Shown in pieces: positions 22,949 to 30,284 of a stretch of DNA of 31,040 bases. Source of the stretch: JAJPKK01 sp035311445 (GTDB lineage Bacteria > Pseudomonadota > Alphaproteobacteria > Rhizobiales > Xanthobacteraceae). Numbering within the stretch: position 1 is the stretch's first letter; every line of letters starts with the position of its first letter. Under the pieces are notes generated by a model that was given only the letters and a program-made list of their open reading frames with translations, did not search any database and was not told where the DNA came from. Location of the stretch: NCBI GenBank assembly GCA_035311445.1, contig DATGCX010000057.1, positions 1 through 31,040 on the forward strand, in the 5' to 3' direction. The position numbers and the translations under genes are program-made.

Positions 22949-23959
22949 TCACGGCTGCGCGCAAAACCATAGGATTTTCGGCCCTGCGCATTTGTCGGTG
23001 GTACTGCTGGACAAGACCTTCCCGTTTTCAGCACTGATTCTCAGCTTGTCATCCGCACCTGCACCACCCAGCGGCCACGGCCTCAATACGTAATCGAAAA
23101 TGGCAGAGCCGGTTGAACGCTTGGTTTGATTGCTGGCCTCCCAGTCGACGATCCCCGTTACATTGCATTCCGTCAGACCGCATGTCGCCTCGGCATTGCG
23201 CGGTTTATAAGCCCGGACTGGCCACTGCTCCATAACTCTCAGTTTATCCGTCAGAATATCCTGTTTTGAGGTCATTTCGCCGTAGTAATTAGTTGATTCC
23301 CAATACAAGTCATCAAACACGTTCGGAAAGTAGTTGGTGTTCCAATTGGCAAAATAGTAACTCACAAAGATCAGGGCCTGCTCCTTCAAGCCGGGCTGCT
23401 TGAGCGCAGGCTGACGATTCGCTAGAGCGGGTTCTGGGTTGACCACGGTTACGTTTATTCCAATCCGTTTTGCATCGGCAGCGGTCAGCCACCTCATGTC
23501 GTTTGGTTTGGCTACCGTGGCATACATCACGGCCTCGTAAGGCAGCCCGATCTTGGTCAGGTACGCCCCAACCACCGCATTCGCCATGCCGGCCTCCTGA
23601 CCCGTGTCGCCATCGTAGGCGGCGTGGAATCCGATCCGGGCTGCCGCGGCCATATAACGCTGGCTGCCGGCCAACCATGCCAGGGAACAGGCCGAATTGC
23701 AGTAGTCCTGAACATAGGTGGCAAAACCCTTCTGTCGAATCACCTCACCTATCTTGATGGCCGGTATCAACCTCCCACCGTTACTTCTAAACACGACTGT
23801 CGCTTGACTCAAAAAGCGGATTCTTGACTGGAATGCCTCTAAGTCGCCGAAATCTATATCGCCGTCTATCGTGACAGTTGATTGATTGACTTCGATCTGA
23901 GCCGCGCAACACGGCCATGGAGCACTCGAAAGCAAGGCCACCAGAGCCAGCTGTTTCAT
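22949..23959 (-). CDS. Periplasmic ClpP/crotonase-fold protein (COG3904-like)
   Basis: 336 residues. A signal peptide (about residues 1-20, MKQLALVALLSSAPWPCCAA) is followed by a ClpP/crotonase-like region: VVFRSNGGRLIPAIKIGEVI, the serine motif YCNSACSLAWLAG (Ser89), and ARIGFHAAYDGDTG with His112, which together suggest a Ser-His catalytic pair as in ClpP-type and SppA-type peptidases. The C-terminal half (about 200-336) has several Tyr/Trp-rich stretches and cysteines and is not recognisable. The function is unknown. It converges with the HtrA-like gene; the ribosome binding site is weak. Confidence 0.7.
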   Translation of the reverse strand: MKQLALVALLSSAPWPCCAAQIEVNQSTVTIDGDIDFGDLEAFQSRIRFLSQATVVFRSNGGRLIPAIKIGEVIRQKGFATYVQDYCNSACSLAWLAGSQRYMAAAARIGFHAAYDGDTGQEAGMANAVVGAYLTKIGLPYEAVMYATVAKPNDMRWLTAADAKRIGINVTVVNPEPALANRQPALKQPGLKEQALIFVSYYFANWNTNYFPNVFDDLYWESTNYYGEMTSKQDILTDKLRVMEQWPVRAYKPRNAEATCGLTECNVTGIVDWEASNQTKRSTGSAIFDYVLRPWPLGGAGADDKLRISAENGKVLSSSTTDKCAGPKILWFCAQP

Positions 23960-24292
23960 TGCCGCGCCTACCTGTTATGTGTCCGCCTGATAGCTTGTAT
24001 GTATGGCGTTGGGCTCACCTGGTCCGTCTATGACACAGCGCCCCTGCCTCACCGCATTGAACGTCAAGGCCATGGGCCTCGCAAGCCGTTCTTAAGGGGC
24101 TACCATCCCGGCAGAAAGAGCTGAGGGCGGGTATAGCGTACGCAAAAAATGAGGCCCTCGATTGAACAATATCAGCGACCCTCGCTCATGATACCGGCTG
24201 CTAAGCCTCATTTTGCCCCTAATTCGCTGGTTATGAACCGCGGCGTTCTGGGGGCCAGCTTTTTGAGCGTTCCTCCCGTGGCCTCCTTCACT
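23960..24292. other. Gene-free stretch with an inverted repeat
   Basis: I see no convincing gene here. The one notable structure is a 10-bp inverted repeat, AAAATGAGGC at 24146-24155 and GCCTCATTTT at 24205-24214, 49 bases apart. With the terminator directly downstream (24293-24320), the stretch from about 24140 could be a small untranslated RNA or a decayed gene end, but nothing proves transcription. Confidence 0.25.
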
Positions 24293-24320
24293 GCCCCGAC
24301 CTAACTCGGGTCGGGGCTTC
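24293..24320 (+). terminator. Intrinsic terminator hairpin
   Basis: A perfect 9-bp stem, GCCCCGACC (24293-24301) with GGTCGGGGC (24309-24317), closes a 7-base loop and is followed by TTCTTCG. No clear gene ends just upstream on the plus strand, so it may end a small RNA or a decayed gene. Confidence 0.6.
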
Positions 24321-24343
24321 TTCGTCAACAGGCCAGTCTCCCC

Positions 24344-24367
24344 TTGACAAATGTTCTTGTTATGTTC
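24344..24367 (+). promoter_or_regulatory. Candidate SOS promoter with LexA-type box
   Basis: TTGACA at 24344-24349 is a consensus -35. Starting 3 bases later is GTTC-TTGTTAT-GTTC (24353-24367), an exact match to the GTTC-N7-GTTC direct repeat bound by LexA in alphaproteobacteria. The box would sit between -35 and -10, where LexA blocks RNA polymerase. The -10 is weak (candidates around TTATGT at 24368-24373). The first gene downstream is the small frame at 24464. Confidence 0.5.
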
Positions 24368-24463
24368 TTATGTCGGAGAAGGAAGCCGACAGTCTTTATG
24401 TACCTGAGGACTTGGCGTTCAGCGTTCTCGATACTGTTCGTTTGAGTTTTAGAGGGGCGTAAC

Positions 24464-24655
24464 GTGACACGTGCAGATGAGTTTCAGCGCAGAGCTGATG
24501 AGTGCCGCCGCCTTGCCGCCGCCGCACGCAATGCCAGCGACAAGAAATTCTGGTTGGAGCGAGTTGAGCGGTGGCAGGCGTTGGAAAGTCAAAACGTATG
24601 GTGGCCCAAGCCCCGATCATCACTCAGTCGGCAGGCCGAAGCCGCAAGCGATTGA
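24464..24655 (+). CDS. Small cytosolic protein, unknown function, possibly SOS-regulated
   Basis: 63 residues starting at GTG 24464 behind AGAGGGG. The sequence MTRADEFQRRADECRRLAAA continues into SDKKFWLERVERWQALE, an Arg/Glu-rich helical pattern (RADECRRLA ... FWLERVERWQAL) resembling short hypothetical proteins common in Bradyrhizobium relatives (AEECRRLA ... WLKLAEDW). It has no signal peptide, membrane segment or catalytic motif. It lies about 95 bases downstream of a LexA-type box and is the only plausible target on that strand. Confidence 0.6.
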   Translation: MTRADEFQRRADECRRLAAAARNASDKKFWLERVERWQALESQNVWWPKPRSSLSRQAEAASD

Positions 24656-24848
24656 AGGCGAAGCGGGTCGGTTCTGCATTGACGTAGATCACGCGGAGCG
24701 TGTCGCGTTTTTGGACGCCGGTGTCAAACTTGACGCTGAACGATCGGCAACGGTTTCGAATCTTGCGGCCGCGATTGGTTCATCGGGCGCCGTTCAGGCG
24801 ACAATCCAAAATCGTAAGCGATGGCCTTCGCGTTGCGGGTGGCGCTCC

Positions 24849-25130
24849 TTAGCGGCTCCGTTTGGTAGCTGCACAAAAAAGCTGAAGACCATTGGCGATC
24901 TGGAGCAGACACTCTTCCGGGCTCGGGATGGATTTCATCAGCGCCTCTTGGGCGCGCCAAAAGTGATCCATTGCCATTTGGAACATCGCGTCGGGATGAT
25001 GGTGTTGTCTTTGCACGGCCGCGCAAAATAGTTGGAGGCCATTGGCAATTTGCAGCACCCGTTCTTCATTGGTTGTGGCCTGCTGGGAGCGCGAGAAGTG
25101 ATCAATTGCCATGTCAAACGTGCTGGTCAT
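24849..25130 (-). CDS. Small protein made of an internal duplication
   Basis: 93 residues. It consists of two homologous units of about 40 residues: MAIDHFSRSQ...EERVLQIANGLQLFCAAVQR (about 7-43) and MAMDHFWRAQ...EECLLQIANGLQLFCAATKR (about 52-91). The 12-residue block LQIANGLQLFCA is identical in both. Each unit looks like a pair of amphipathic helices with one Cys, so the protein could form a helical hairpin repeat. The function is unknown and I know no named family. The start at 25130 follows GGAGG at good spacing; frames beginning earlier lack that site. It is convergent with the 63-residue gene. Confidence 0.7.
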   Translation of the reverse strand: MTSTFDMAIDHFSRSQQATTNEERVLQIANGLQLFCAAVQRQHHHPDAMFQMAMDHFWRAQEALMKSIPSPEECLLQIANGLQLFCAATKRSR

Positions 25131-25702
25131 CAAAGCCTCCGGGCTTGGCGGGAAAGGGATTGCGGCATGGTAGTTGGTAAATTGGACTGGGTTGCGGTTC
25201 ATCATCGCAAAACGCAATGATGCCATCGAAACCGGCACGGACCGATATCGACGCTCATTTCTTGTGCGCCAAGGTCATAAAGGGACCACCGTGATAACGA
25301 AGCGGGTGATCCATTGGTTTAGATCGGTCGCTGCTTGCTGAACCTGTCGTGCTGGTAACGAGCGGGTTGTTTACCATTGGGCGTGATACGTATACTCGCC
25401 CGCACTCGCAATTCCTAACTCAATTCCCCTCGCTTTATCCCATACAGGGCGAGCATCGGCCCCGATCTTGCCCCACCCCATCCCAAGGTCGGGGCCACAT
25501 CCGGCCTTACTGCCCATCATTCACGAGGTGCTATGGCCAAGCTGTTTTTTTGCGCATTCCATGAACTTCTTTGCGCTTCCAGTCTACCAACCCTGGTAGG
25601 ACAGAGTTGAAGGCAGCGAGGGAATGTAAGTTCGACCGGGACTTCTACGACTAAGCGCCTTATCGGCCAGCCCTAGCCGGCCTTATCCTGGTGGAGAGTG
25701 CT
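25131..25702. other. Intergenic stretch with hairpin and a possible 25-residue frame
   Basis: No clear gene of ordinary size. It contains a 13-bp hairpin with one G-U pair (25458-25470 with 25484-25496, loop 13 bases). After it comes a 25-codon frame, 25533-25610 (+), starting MAKLFFCAFHELLCASSLPT, with ACGAGGTGCT before the ATG. The leader of that frame shares CCGGCCTTA and GTGCTATGGCC with the leader of the gene at 25703, as if a short leader segment had been duplicated. Confidence 0.3.
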
Positions 25703-26305
25703 ATGGCCTGGACATTCACAATCGAAGACGGATGGTACGGCGGCAGGTTGCTGAAGGTGACCAAATACACCAAGCAGGTGAATGGCGTCGAGATCAAGAT
25801 CGTGCACGATATTTCGAATCCGCGCACACGACAGCTGCGCTGGACGCAAACTATCTCGGAGAATGGTTCGTTCTTCAAGGCTTGCGGCCGCAGTACGTAC
25901 GTGGATCCATGGGCACCGAGCACTGATCCGCTGACAGGCCACACCGTTTGCAAGGCGGACGACAACAAACCCTTCTACTGGACAGACGCTGAATACAACG
26001 GAGCCGATGGTCCGTACTTCTACGACAAACCCAGTGAATCAGCTCCGGCCAGCGGCAACACCTGGCTCCGCTTCATAACATCTCTGGCGGAAGCTCGCTC
26101 GAGGAACGTTATCGTGCTCGCATCGGTCGTCTGGGGCTTCGATCGGGATTCGACGGGAGCGGTTGTAGTGCTCGAACCGCGTCGCGCCACCGCGAACGAA
26201 CGCCGCGGACACATCCGGGTTTTGAAGGATATGTATCCCAATTACGACTACAGTTATTTCGCGCCGGACGTGGAGCCCAACGCATCGGGCGGGATCCTCG
26301 TTTGA
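25703..26305 (+). CDS. Hypothetical protein, no recognised domain
   Basis: 200 residues starting MAWTFTIEDGWYGGRLLKVT. It has no signal peptide and no membrane segment; it is rich in aromatic residues and Asp (WTDAEYNGADGPYFYDK, MYPNYDYSYFAPDVEP), with two cysteines. Composition and even residue use argue for a real soluble protein. I do not recognise the family. The start at 25703 follows GGTGGAGAG; a GTG at 25691 would add four residues. A good intrinsic terminator follows at 26337. It is the last gene before the tRNA-Phe fragment and the integrated element. Confidence 0.65.
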   Translation: MAWTFTIEDGWYGGRLLKVTKYTKQVNGVEIKIVHDISNPRTRQLRWTQTISENGSFFKACGRSTYVDPWAPSTDPLTGHTVCKADDNKPFYWTDAEYNGADGPYFYDKPSESAPASGNTWLRFITSLAEARSRNVIVLASVVWGFDRDSTGAVVVLEPRRATANERRGHIRVLKDMYPNYDYSYFAPDVEPNASGGILV

Positions 26306-26336
26306 TGCACGCCCGGTTCCTGCCGCATAGAATCGG

Positions 26337-26366
26337 GTCCCACTTTCGAGTCGAGTGGGACATTTT
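26337..26366 (+). terminator. Intrinsic terminator after the hypothetical gene
   Basis: A perfect 8-bp stem, GTCCCACT (26337-26344) with AGTGGGAC (26354-26361), closes a 9-base loop and is followed by ATTTT. It ends the transcript of the gene at 25703. Confidence 0.7.
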
Positions 26367-26405
26367 CGCAAAAACCTGAATGATTTCAATTTAGAATTTT
26401 GCACG

Positions 26406-26458
26406 TGGTGCCCAGGGGCGGAATCGAACCACCGACACCGTGATTTTCAGTCACGCAT
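26406..26458 (-). other. tRNA-Phe(GAA) 3' fragment, attachment site
   Basis: On the minus strand this is the 3' part of a tRNA-Phe: anticodon stem-loop CGTGA-CTGAAAA-TCACG (anticodon GAA), variable region GTGTC, T arm GGTGG-TTCGATT-CCGCC, and acceptor strand CCTGGGC-ACCA. The D arm and 5' acceptor strand are missing to the right of 26458, where unrelated sequence and then the integrase gene begin. This is the expected scar of an element that integrated into tRNA-Phe, so it marks one att site. Confidence 0.85.
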
Positions 26459-26625
26459 CGAATGCAACACGGTCAGGGCCGGTGATACGGCGTGAAACAG
26501 GTCAGCACGCAAGTGGCCGAAATTATGTCGTATTTCATTGCACCTTGTTAGATCGCGTTGCATGGCGTAGCAGTTCGTGGTGCTGACCCGGTGCTGACCC
26601 GGCACCAATTCGAGAGGGAAAATCC

Positions 26626-27894
26626 ATGCCGACAGCGAAACTGACCGTCGCGTTCTGTGGCCGCGCCACTGTTGAGCCTGGCGCCAAGCGAACAATCTAT
26701 TGGGATACGGGTACGGTCGGCCTCGGGCTCAGGGTCACCTCGGGCGGGCACCGATCGTTCGTGGTTCAGTACCGCGCCGGTGCCCGTGGCCGCGCCGGCA
26801 CCGATCGGCGGCTGACCATCGGGAGTGGCATTGCTTTGGACATCGCCCGCCGCGAAGCCAAGAAGCTCCTCGGGCAAGTCGCAGCCGGTGCCGACCCGCT
26901 GAAGGAGCGGCGCGCCGCCGCGGCACAAGCTGCCGAGGCGAACGCGAACTTATTCGCGGCGATCGTAGACCGTTTCATCAAGGAATGGGCCAAGCCGCGT
27001 CATCGTCGGTGGGACGACGTAGAGCGCCTGCTTAAACGCAACTGCAAGGCATGGCTGAAACGGCCGATCAATGACATCACCAAACAGGACGCCCGCAAGC
27101 TGTTGCGCGGTTTCATCGCTGACGGCCATTCCCAGAAAGCCCGTGTCACAAGAGCATGGCTAAAGAAACTGTGGCGTTGGGCCTACAGCGAAGATCTTGT
27201 CGCGCAGCCGATCATGGAAGCGGTCTCGATCAATATCGAGAAGCGGACGCGCGATCGGGTTTTTAATGACGACGAAATCAAGGCTACTTGGACGGCGGCC
27301 GGCAAGTTAGGGGTGGAGGAAGCGACCTTCGTCAAGATGATCATATTGTTGGCCCCGCGCAAAACGTCGCTGGCCTGCGTCACTCGCGCGGACCTCAACG
27401 ACCCTGAGAATCCGACGTTGTGGACGGTGCCGTTTGAACTGACGAAATCTCGCAAGACTTCCGCCCCTGACCGCATCTACCCGATTCCTCTGCCGCCGCT
27501 GTGCCAGTCTTTGTTCAAGGTCGTGATGAAAAACGGCCGCCTGTTTCCATCGCTTCCGGTCCACAAGACGAAGAGCGGACAGCGGGTTCTCCACGGGAAC
27601 GATCTGAAGCTGAAGCTGGTAAAGCTGGGAGCACCTGCCGATTTCCAGTTCCATGCGTGGCGTCACACCATTGCGACGTTCCTGAAGAATGCCGGGCATA
27701 GCAAGTGGGAACGCGGCCTTGTGCTCAATCATGCTGAGAGCGGCGTCACCGCCGACTACTCGCACGGTTACCCGATCGAATTGAAACTAAAGCTACTGAC
27801 GAAATGGGTTGACCACGTTGCTTCGCTGATCGGCTATAGGGCACCGCGAAGCAACGTCGTCGATTTTGCCGACCGGCAAGCCGCTGCCGTCTAG
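26626..27894 (+). CDS. int: Tyrosine recombinase (site-specific integrase)
   Basis: 422 residues. The N-terminal region (about 1-95) is an arm-binding domain of the DUF4102-like type (TVGLGLRVTSGGHRSFVVQY, LDIARREAKKLLGQVAAGAD). A helical core-binding domain follows at about 105-200. The catalytic domain has Arg245 (LLAPRKTS), Lys274 (ELTKSRKT), His343-x-x-Arg346 (FHAWRHTIATFL), His369 (VLNHAES) and the nucleophile Tyr378 (ADYSHGY), so all active-site residues are present. It should integrate and excise the element at tRNA-Phe; the att fragment lies 168 bases upstream of the start. The ATG follows GAGAGGGAAA. Confidence 0.93.
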   Translation: MPTAKLTVAFCGRATVEPGAKRTIYWDTGTVGLGLRVTSGGHRSFVVQYRAGARGRAGTDRRLTIGSGIALDIARREAKKLLGQVAAGADPLKERRAAAAQAAEANANLFAAIVDRFIKEWAKPRHRRWDDVERLLKRNCKAWLKRPINDITKQDARKLLRGFIADGHSQKARVTRAWLKKLWRWAYSEDLVAQPIMEAVSINIEKRTRDRVFNDDEIKATWTAAGKLGVEEATFVKMIILLAPRKTSLACVTRADLNDPENPTLWTVPFELTKSRKTSAPDRIYPIPLPPLCQSLFKVVMKNGRLFPSLPVHKTKSGQRVLHGNDLKLKLVKLGAPADFQFHAWRHTIATFLKNAGHSKWERGLVLNHAESGVTADYSHGYPIELKLKLLTKWVDHVASLIGYRAPRSNVVDFADRQAAAV

Positions 27895-27913
27895 AGTTTG
27901 AATAAGTACGGCC

Positions 27914-27942
27914 CGCGCGAGTAGTACTGAAGCACTCGCGCG
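27914..27942 (+). terminator. Hairpin between integrase and the next gene
   Basis: A perfect 9-bp stem, CGCGCGAGT (27914-27922) with ACTCGCGCG (27934-27942), closes an 11-base loop, 17 bases past the integrase stop. There is no U-run, so termination is uncertain. Confidence 0.4.
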
Positions 27943-27978
27943 AGCCTGACCGCTGCGAACCTGTGCAAGAGGTTCTTC

Positions 27979-28596
27979 ATGGCTGACGATGATCCTATCA
28001 CAGATGATTTCTTCCCGTCGTCTCCGCTCACATCCAGAGATTTGCCGTTCACGCCCCCCGCCGGCGCTGTATCGCAAGAACCTGCCGAGCTAGACTTTGA
28101 GACGCCTCCGCAAGCGTTCGCATTTTGCGAGAGACCCGAGCATCCCGACCTGCCTCAGCTCTTGCTGCTGGCAGACGTAGGCGATGGCATCACGACGGAC
28201 GAACACAGAGTTGCACTGGAAAAGCTGCTGACCATCCTACGTCAGCAAGTCAATGAACTTAGACGGGGCGAAAGAAGGTCGATGGACGCCGCGCTGCTCC
28301 AATTCTTGAAACGTGTTCTTGCCGAACGGGGGATGCGCGCACTTGCCAGTGCCGATCCGGCCGACGCAGCTAAATTTCTCTACGGACCGCGCAAACGTGG
28401 GAAGCGCGCCAGTTCGACTACTGCTGAACGCGATTTGCAGATTACCCGTGAGGTCATCGAATTGATCGAATCGGGCAAGACGTACGAGAACGCAACCGCC
28501 GACGTTGCCGAGCGCCGGGACCTTTCGCGGGAGCGAGTTGAGAAGATTTATAAGCACTACCGGCGACAGGCGCGCCTGCGAAATGTGCGCATCTAG
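27979..28596 (+). CDS. Unknown element-borne protein
   Basis: 205 residues. The first 55 are acidic and Pro-rich and probably disordered (MADDDPITDDFFPSSPLTSR). A helical middle follows, then a very basic linker (YGPRKRGKRASS), and a C-terminal helical segment ITREVIELIESGKTYENATA ... DLSRERVEKIYKHYRRQARL that could be a small helix-turn-helix. It may be a DNA-binding regulator of the element, but I do not recognise a family. It lies between the integrase and the AlpA-like gene, in the same direction. Confidence 0.65.
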   Translation: MADDDPITDDFFPSSPLTSRDLPFTPPAGAVSQEPAELDFETPPQAFAFCERPEHPDLPQLLLLADVGDGITTDEHRVALEKLLTILRQQVNELRRGERRSMDAALLQFLKRVLAERGMRALASADPADAAKFLYGPRKRGKRASSTTAERDLQITREVIELIESGKTYENATADVAERRDLSRERVEKIYKHYRRQARLRNVRI

Positions 28597-28703
28597 GGCC
28601 AGTTCCCCCGTTGTTTTATTCGGTAAATATCGCGACCGTGACTGCTACACTGTAAAACGCCATCCATGTCGGTCAGGCTCAACCCCTGCCCGATGAGGAT
28701 ACG

Positions 28704-28964
28704 ATGGAAAGTTCCGCTGCAATCGATCTTGCAGCTCAGCCGGCGGACAGCGCAAACGCCCGGATCAGTGATGATGATCTTTTGACCACCCCTGTCGCGG
28801 CAAAAGACATCAATCTCAGCGAATCGTACCTGGAAAAATTACGCATTTGCGGAGGCGGCCCGGAATTTTTGAAATTTGGCCGGGCCGTTCGCTACCGCCG
28901 CGGCACCCTGCGAGCATGGCGCGACAGCCATGCGATGCGTACGACACGCGAAGCTGCTGTTTGA
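28704..28964 (+). CDS. AlpA/excisionase-like helix-turn-helix protein
   Basis: 86 residues. The C-terminal two thirds match the MerR-like HTH_17 fold used by AlpA and excisionase proteins: LLTTPVAAKDINLSESYLEK (helix-turn-helix), then GGGPEFLKFGRAVRYRRGTL (wing with the KFGRAVRYR signature) and RAWRDSHAMR. Such proteins activate integrase or bend att DNA for excision. GAGGAT precedes the ATG. Its position between the integrase and the primase is usual for P4-like elements. Confidence 0.8.
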   Translation: MESSAAIDLAAQPADSANARISDDDLLTTPVAAKDINLSESYLEKLRICGGGPEFLKFGRAVRYRRGTLRAWRDSHAMRTTREAAV

Positions 28965-29084
28965 GCGGCAAAACGGCGGCCTGACGGTCGCCGTTTGCCT
29001 GTTGCGATCCGTCTCAGGGGCGTTGGCGCGCCCGTACAGCAACAGATAGGGCCGGTGACGACGGCCCACGGAGTGCAAGTGCAA

Positions 29085-29405
29085 ATGTCGAATTACCATG
29101 CCGATTTCTGGCTTGTACAGCCCCCACCTGAATGTGCCGACCTTCTCGCGACCAATGACGGGGAGATTGAAATTTGGTCGCAACGACGGCGGCGCACAGA
29201 CTCGTTTCGGCAGGCGGATCTTCGTAGAGCCATCCTCGACGAACTTAAAACTCCCGCCGGCATACGACGAAGAAGAGCTGTAAACCGCAACGCGGTGCTT
29301 GTTCTCGCCTTAATCGGTCTCGACGCCATAGAACACGAGCGCCGTCTTTTTCCAGAAGCAGGTGACGCGCTTTGGGGCTGGGGAGGGGTGCCCTTTAATG
29401 TCTAA
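29085..29405 (+). CDS. Uncertain small protein upstream of the primase
   Basis: The 433 bases between the AlpA-like gene and the primase hold several overlapping frames with no clear winner. The best by composition is this one, 106 residues from ATG 29085 (MSNYHADFWLVQPPPECADL ... FRQADLRRAILDELKTP). It ends 8 bases inside the primase gene, which would couple the two. A competing frame, 29098-29283 (61 residues, ending NLKLPPAYDEEEL), lies in another phase. Neither has a recognised domain. The stretch could also be a leader or a decayed gene. Confidence 0.3.
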   Translation: MSNYHADFWLVQPPPECADLLATNDGEIEIWSQRRRRTDSFRQADLRRAILDELKTPAGIRRRRAVNRNAVLVLALIGLDAIEHERRLFPEAGDALWGWGGVPFNV

Positions 29406-30279
29406 AGGCCGCGCCCCAACCCCGGTCGTGCTCTCGATCGCGCTGAGCTTGGCCGAGGAAATATTGAAGGTCTTCTTCCTCAGCCGGCGCAAAACGCCCA
29501 TGAAGGGCTCACACGGCTACCTGGATGCGACCAACAAACGTGACGAGCTGATTGCGCTGTACTGGAGGCATCACGAGTACGGCCCTCCCTCGTACGTTGC
29601 CTATGCCACGGGTCCTATCGGTGCAGGAGGCAACGGTGTTGCAGTGCTTGATCTCGATTTCAAGCACCCCGAAGCAATCGCGTGGTGGGAAACCAACAAG
29701 CATCGCCTGCACACCCGCACTTATCGAACGCGGTCCGGTGGGCTGCATCTCGTTTTTTTGGATCACCCCAAGCTGCGGACCGTCGCTGGCGCCATTGAAA
29801 CCGGCGTCGATGTGAAGGCCAAAGGGGGTTACGCCGCCGCATGGTGGGCGCACGGCTACGAGATCGTGAACAATGCTCCGATCACACCATGGCCGGACTG
29901 GCTCGACATTCCGCCGGACAAGGCCGTCACGCGCCGCCAACAGTCGCAGTCGGCGAGTTTTCGCCCGCGCGTTGATCTTCCACCTCTCACCAGAGCGTTA
30001 CTCGGTGGTCTCTCTGATCTGTGTGAGCGACCGACTGGAATCAAGGAAGGCGAACGTGACGACACTTTGATGCGATACGCTGGCCACTGTCTCGGCATCG
30101 GCACGACGCCCGAACAGACCTTGGCAGATTGCCTTGCCTGCAATGCCACGTTCGACCCACCGATGACAGAAGCGCAGGTCCTGAAAATCGTCAACAGCAT
30201 CGCCCGAAAAGAGGCCGCTAAACGGGCTCAGTTTCGCGCTGACAAACAATTTCTGATCGACATGTATCGGGAGGCATGA
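29398..30279 (+). CDS. Bifunctional DNA primase/polymerase (prim-pol) with PriCT-1
   Basis: 293 residues. The archaeo-eukaryotic primase domain (about 15-190) has all three catalytic motifs: VAVLDLDF (Asp85, Asp87), SGGLHLVF (His117) and ETGVDVKAKGGY (Asp138). A C-terminal PriCT-1-like helical domain (about 210-290) includes GERDDTLMRYAGHCLGIG and PPMTEAQVLKIVNSIARKE. The enzyme would lay down primers and extend them for element replication in the cytoplasm. The start at 29398 follows GGGGAGGGG by about 9 bases; an ATG at 29362 would add 12 residues. Its stop lies just before the helicase gene, so the two form one unit. Confidence 0.88.
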   Translation: MSKGRAPTPVVLSIALSLAEEILKVFFLSRRKTPMKGSHGYLDATNKRDELIALYWRHHEYGPPSYVAYATGPIGAGGNGVAVLDLDFKHPEAIAWWETNKHRLHTRTYRTRSGGLHLVFLDHPKLRTVAGAIETGVDVKAKGGYAAAWWAHGYEIVNNAPITPWPDWLDIPPDKAVTRRQQSQSASFRPRVDLPPLTRALLGGLSDLCERPTGIKEGERDDTLMRYAGHCLGIGTTPEQTLADCLACNATFDPPMTEAQVLKIVNSIARKEAAKRAQFRADKQFLIDMYREA

Positions 30280-30284
30280 CAGCG

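Noticed and set aside
24425..24440. Second LexA-like site GTTC-N8-GTTC
   Set aside because: The spacing is 8 instead of the required 7 bases, so it does not match the alphaproteobacterial box.
24471..25031. 186-codon plus-strand frame
   Set aside because: Overlaps the 63-residue gene in another phase and is antisense to the duplicated-repeat protein; the smaller genes have better ribosome binding sites and protein-like sequence.
26406..26480. Complete tRNA-Phe gene
   Set aside because: The D arm and 5' acceptor strand are absent, so only the 3' part is present.
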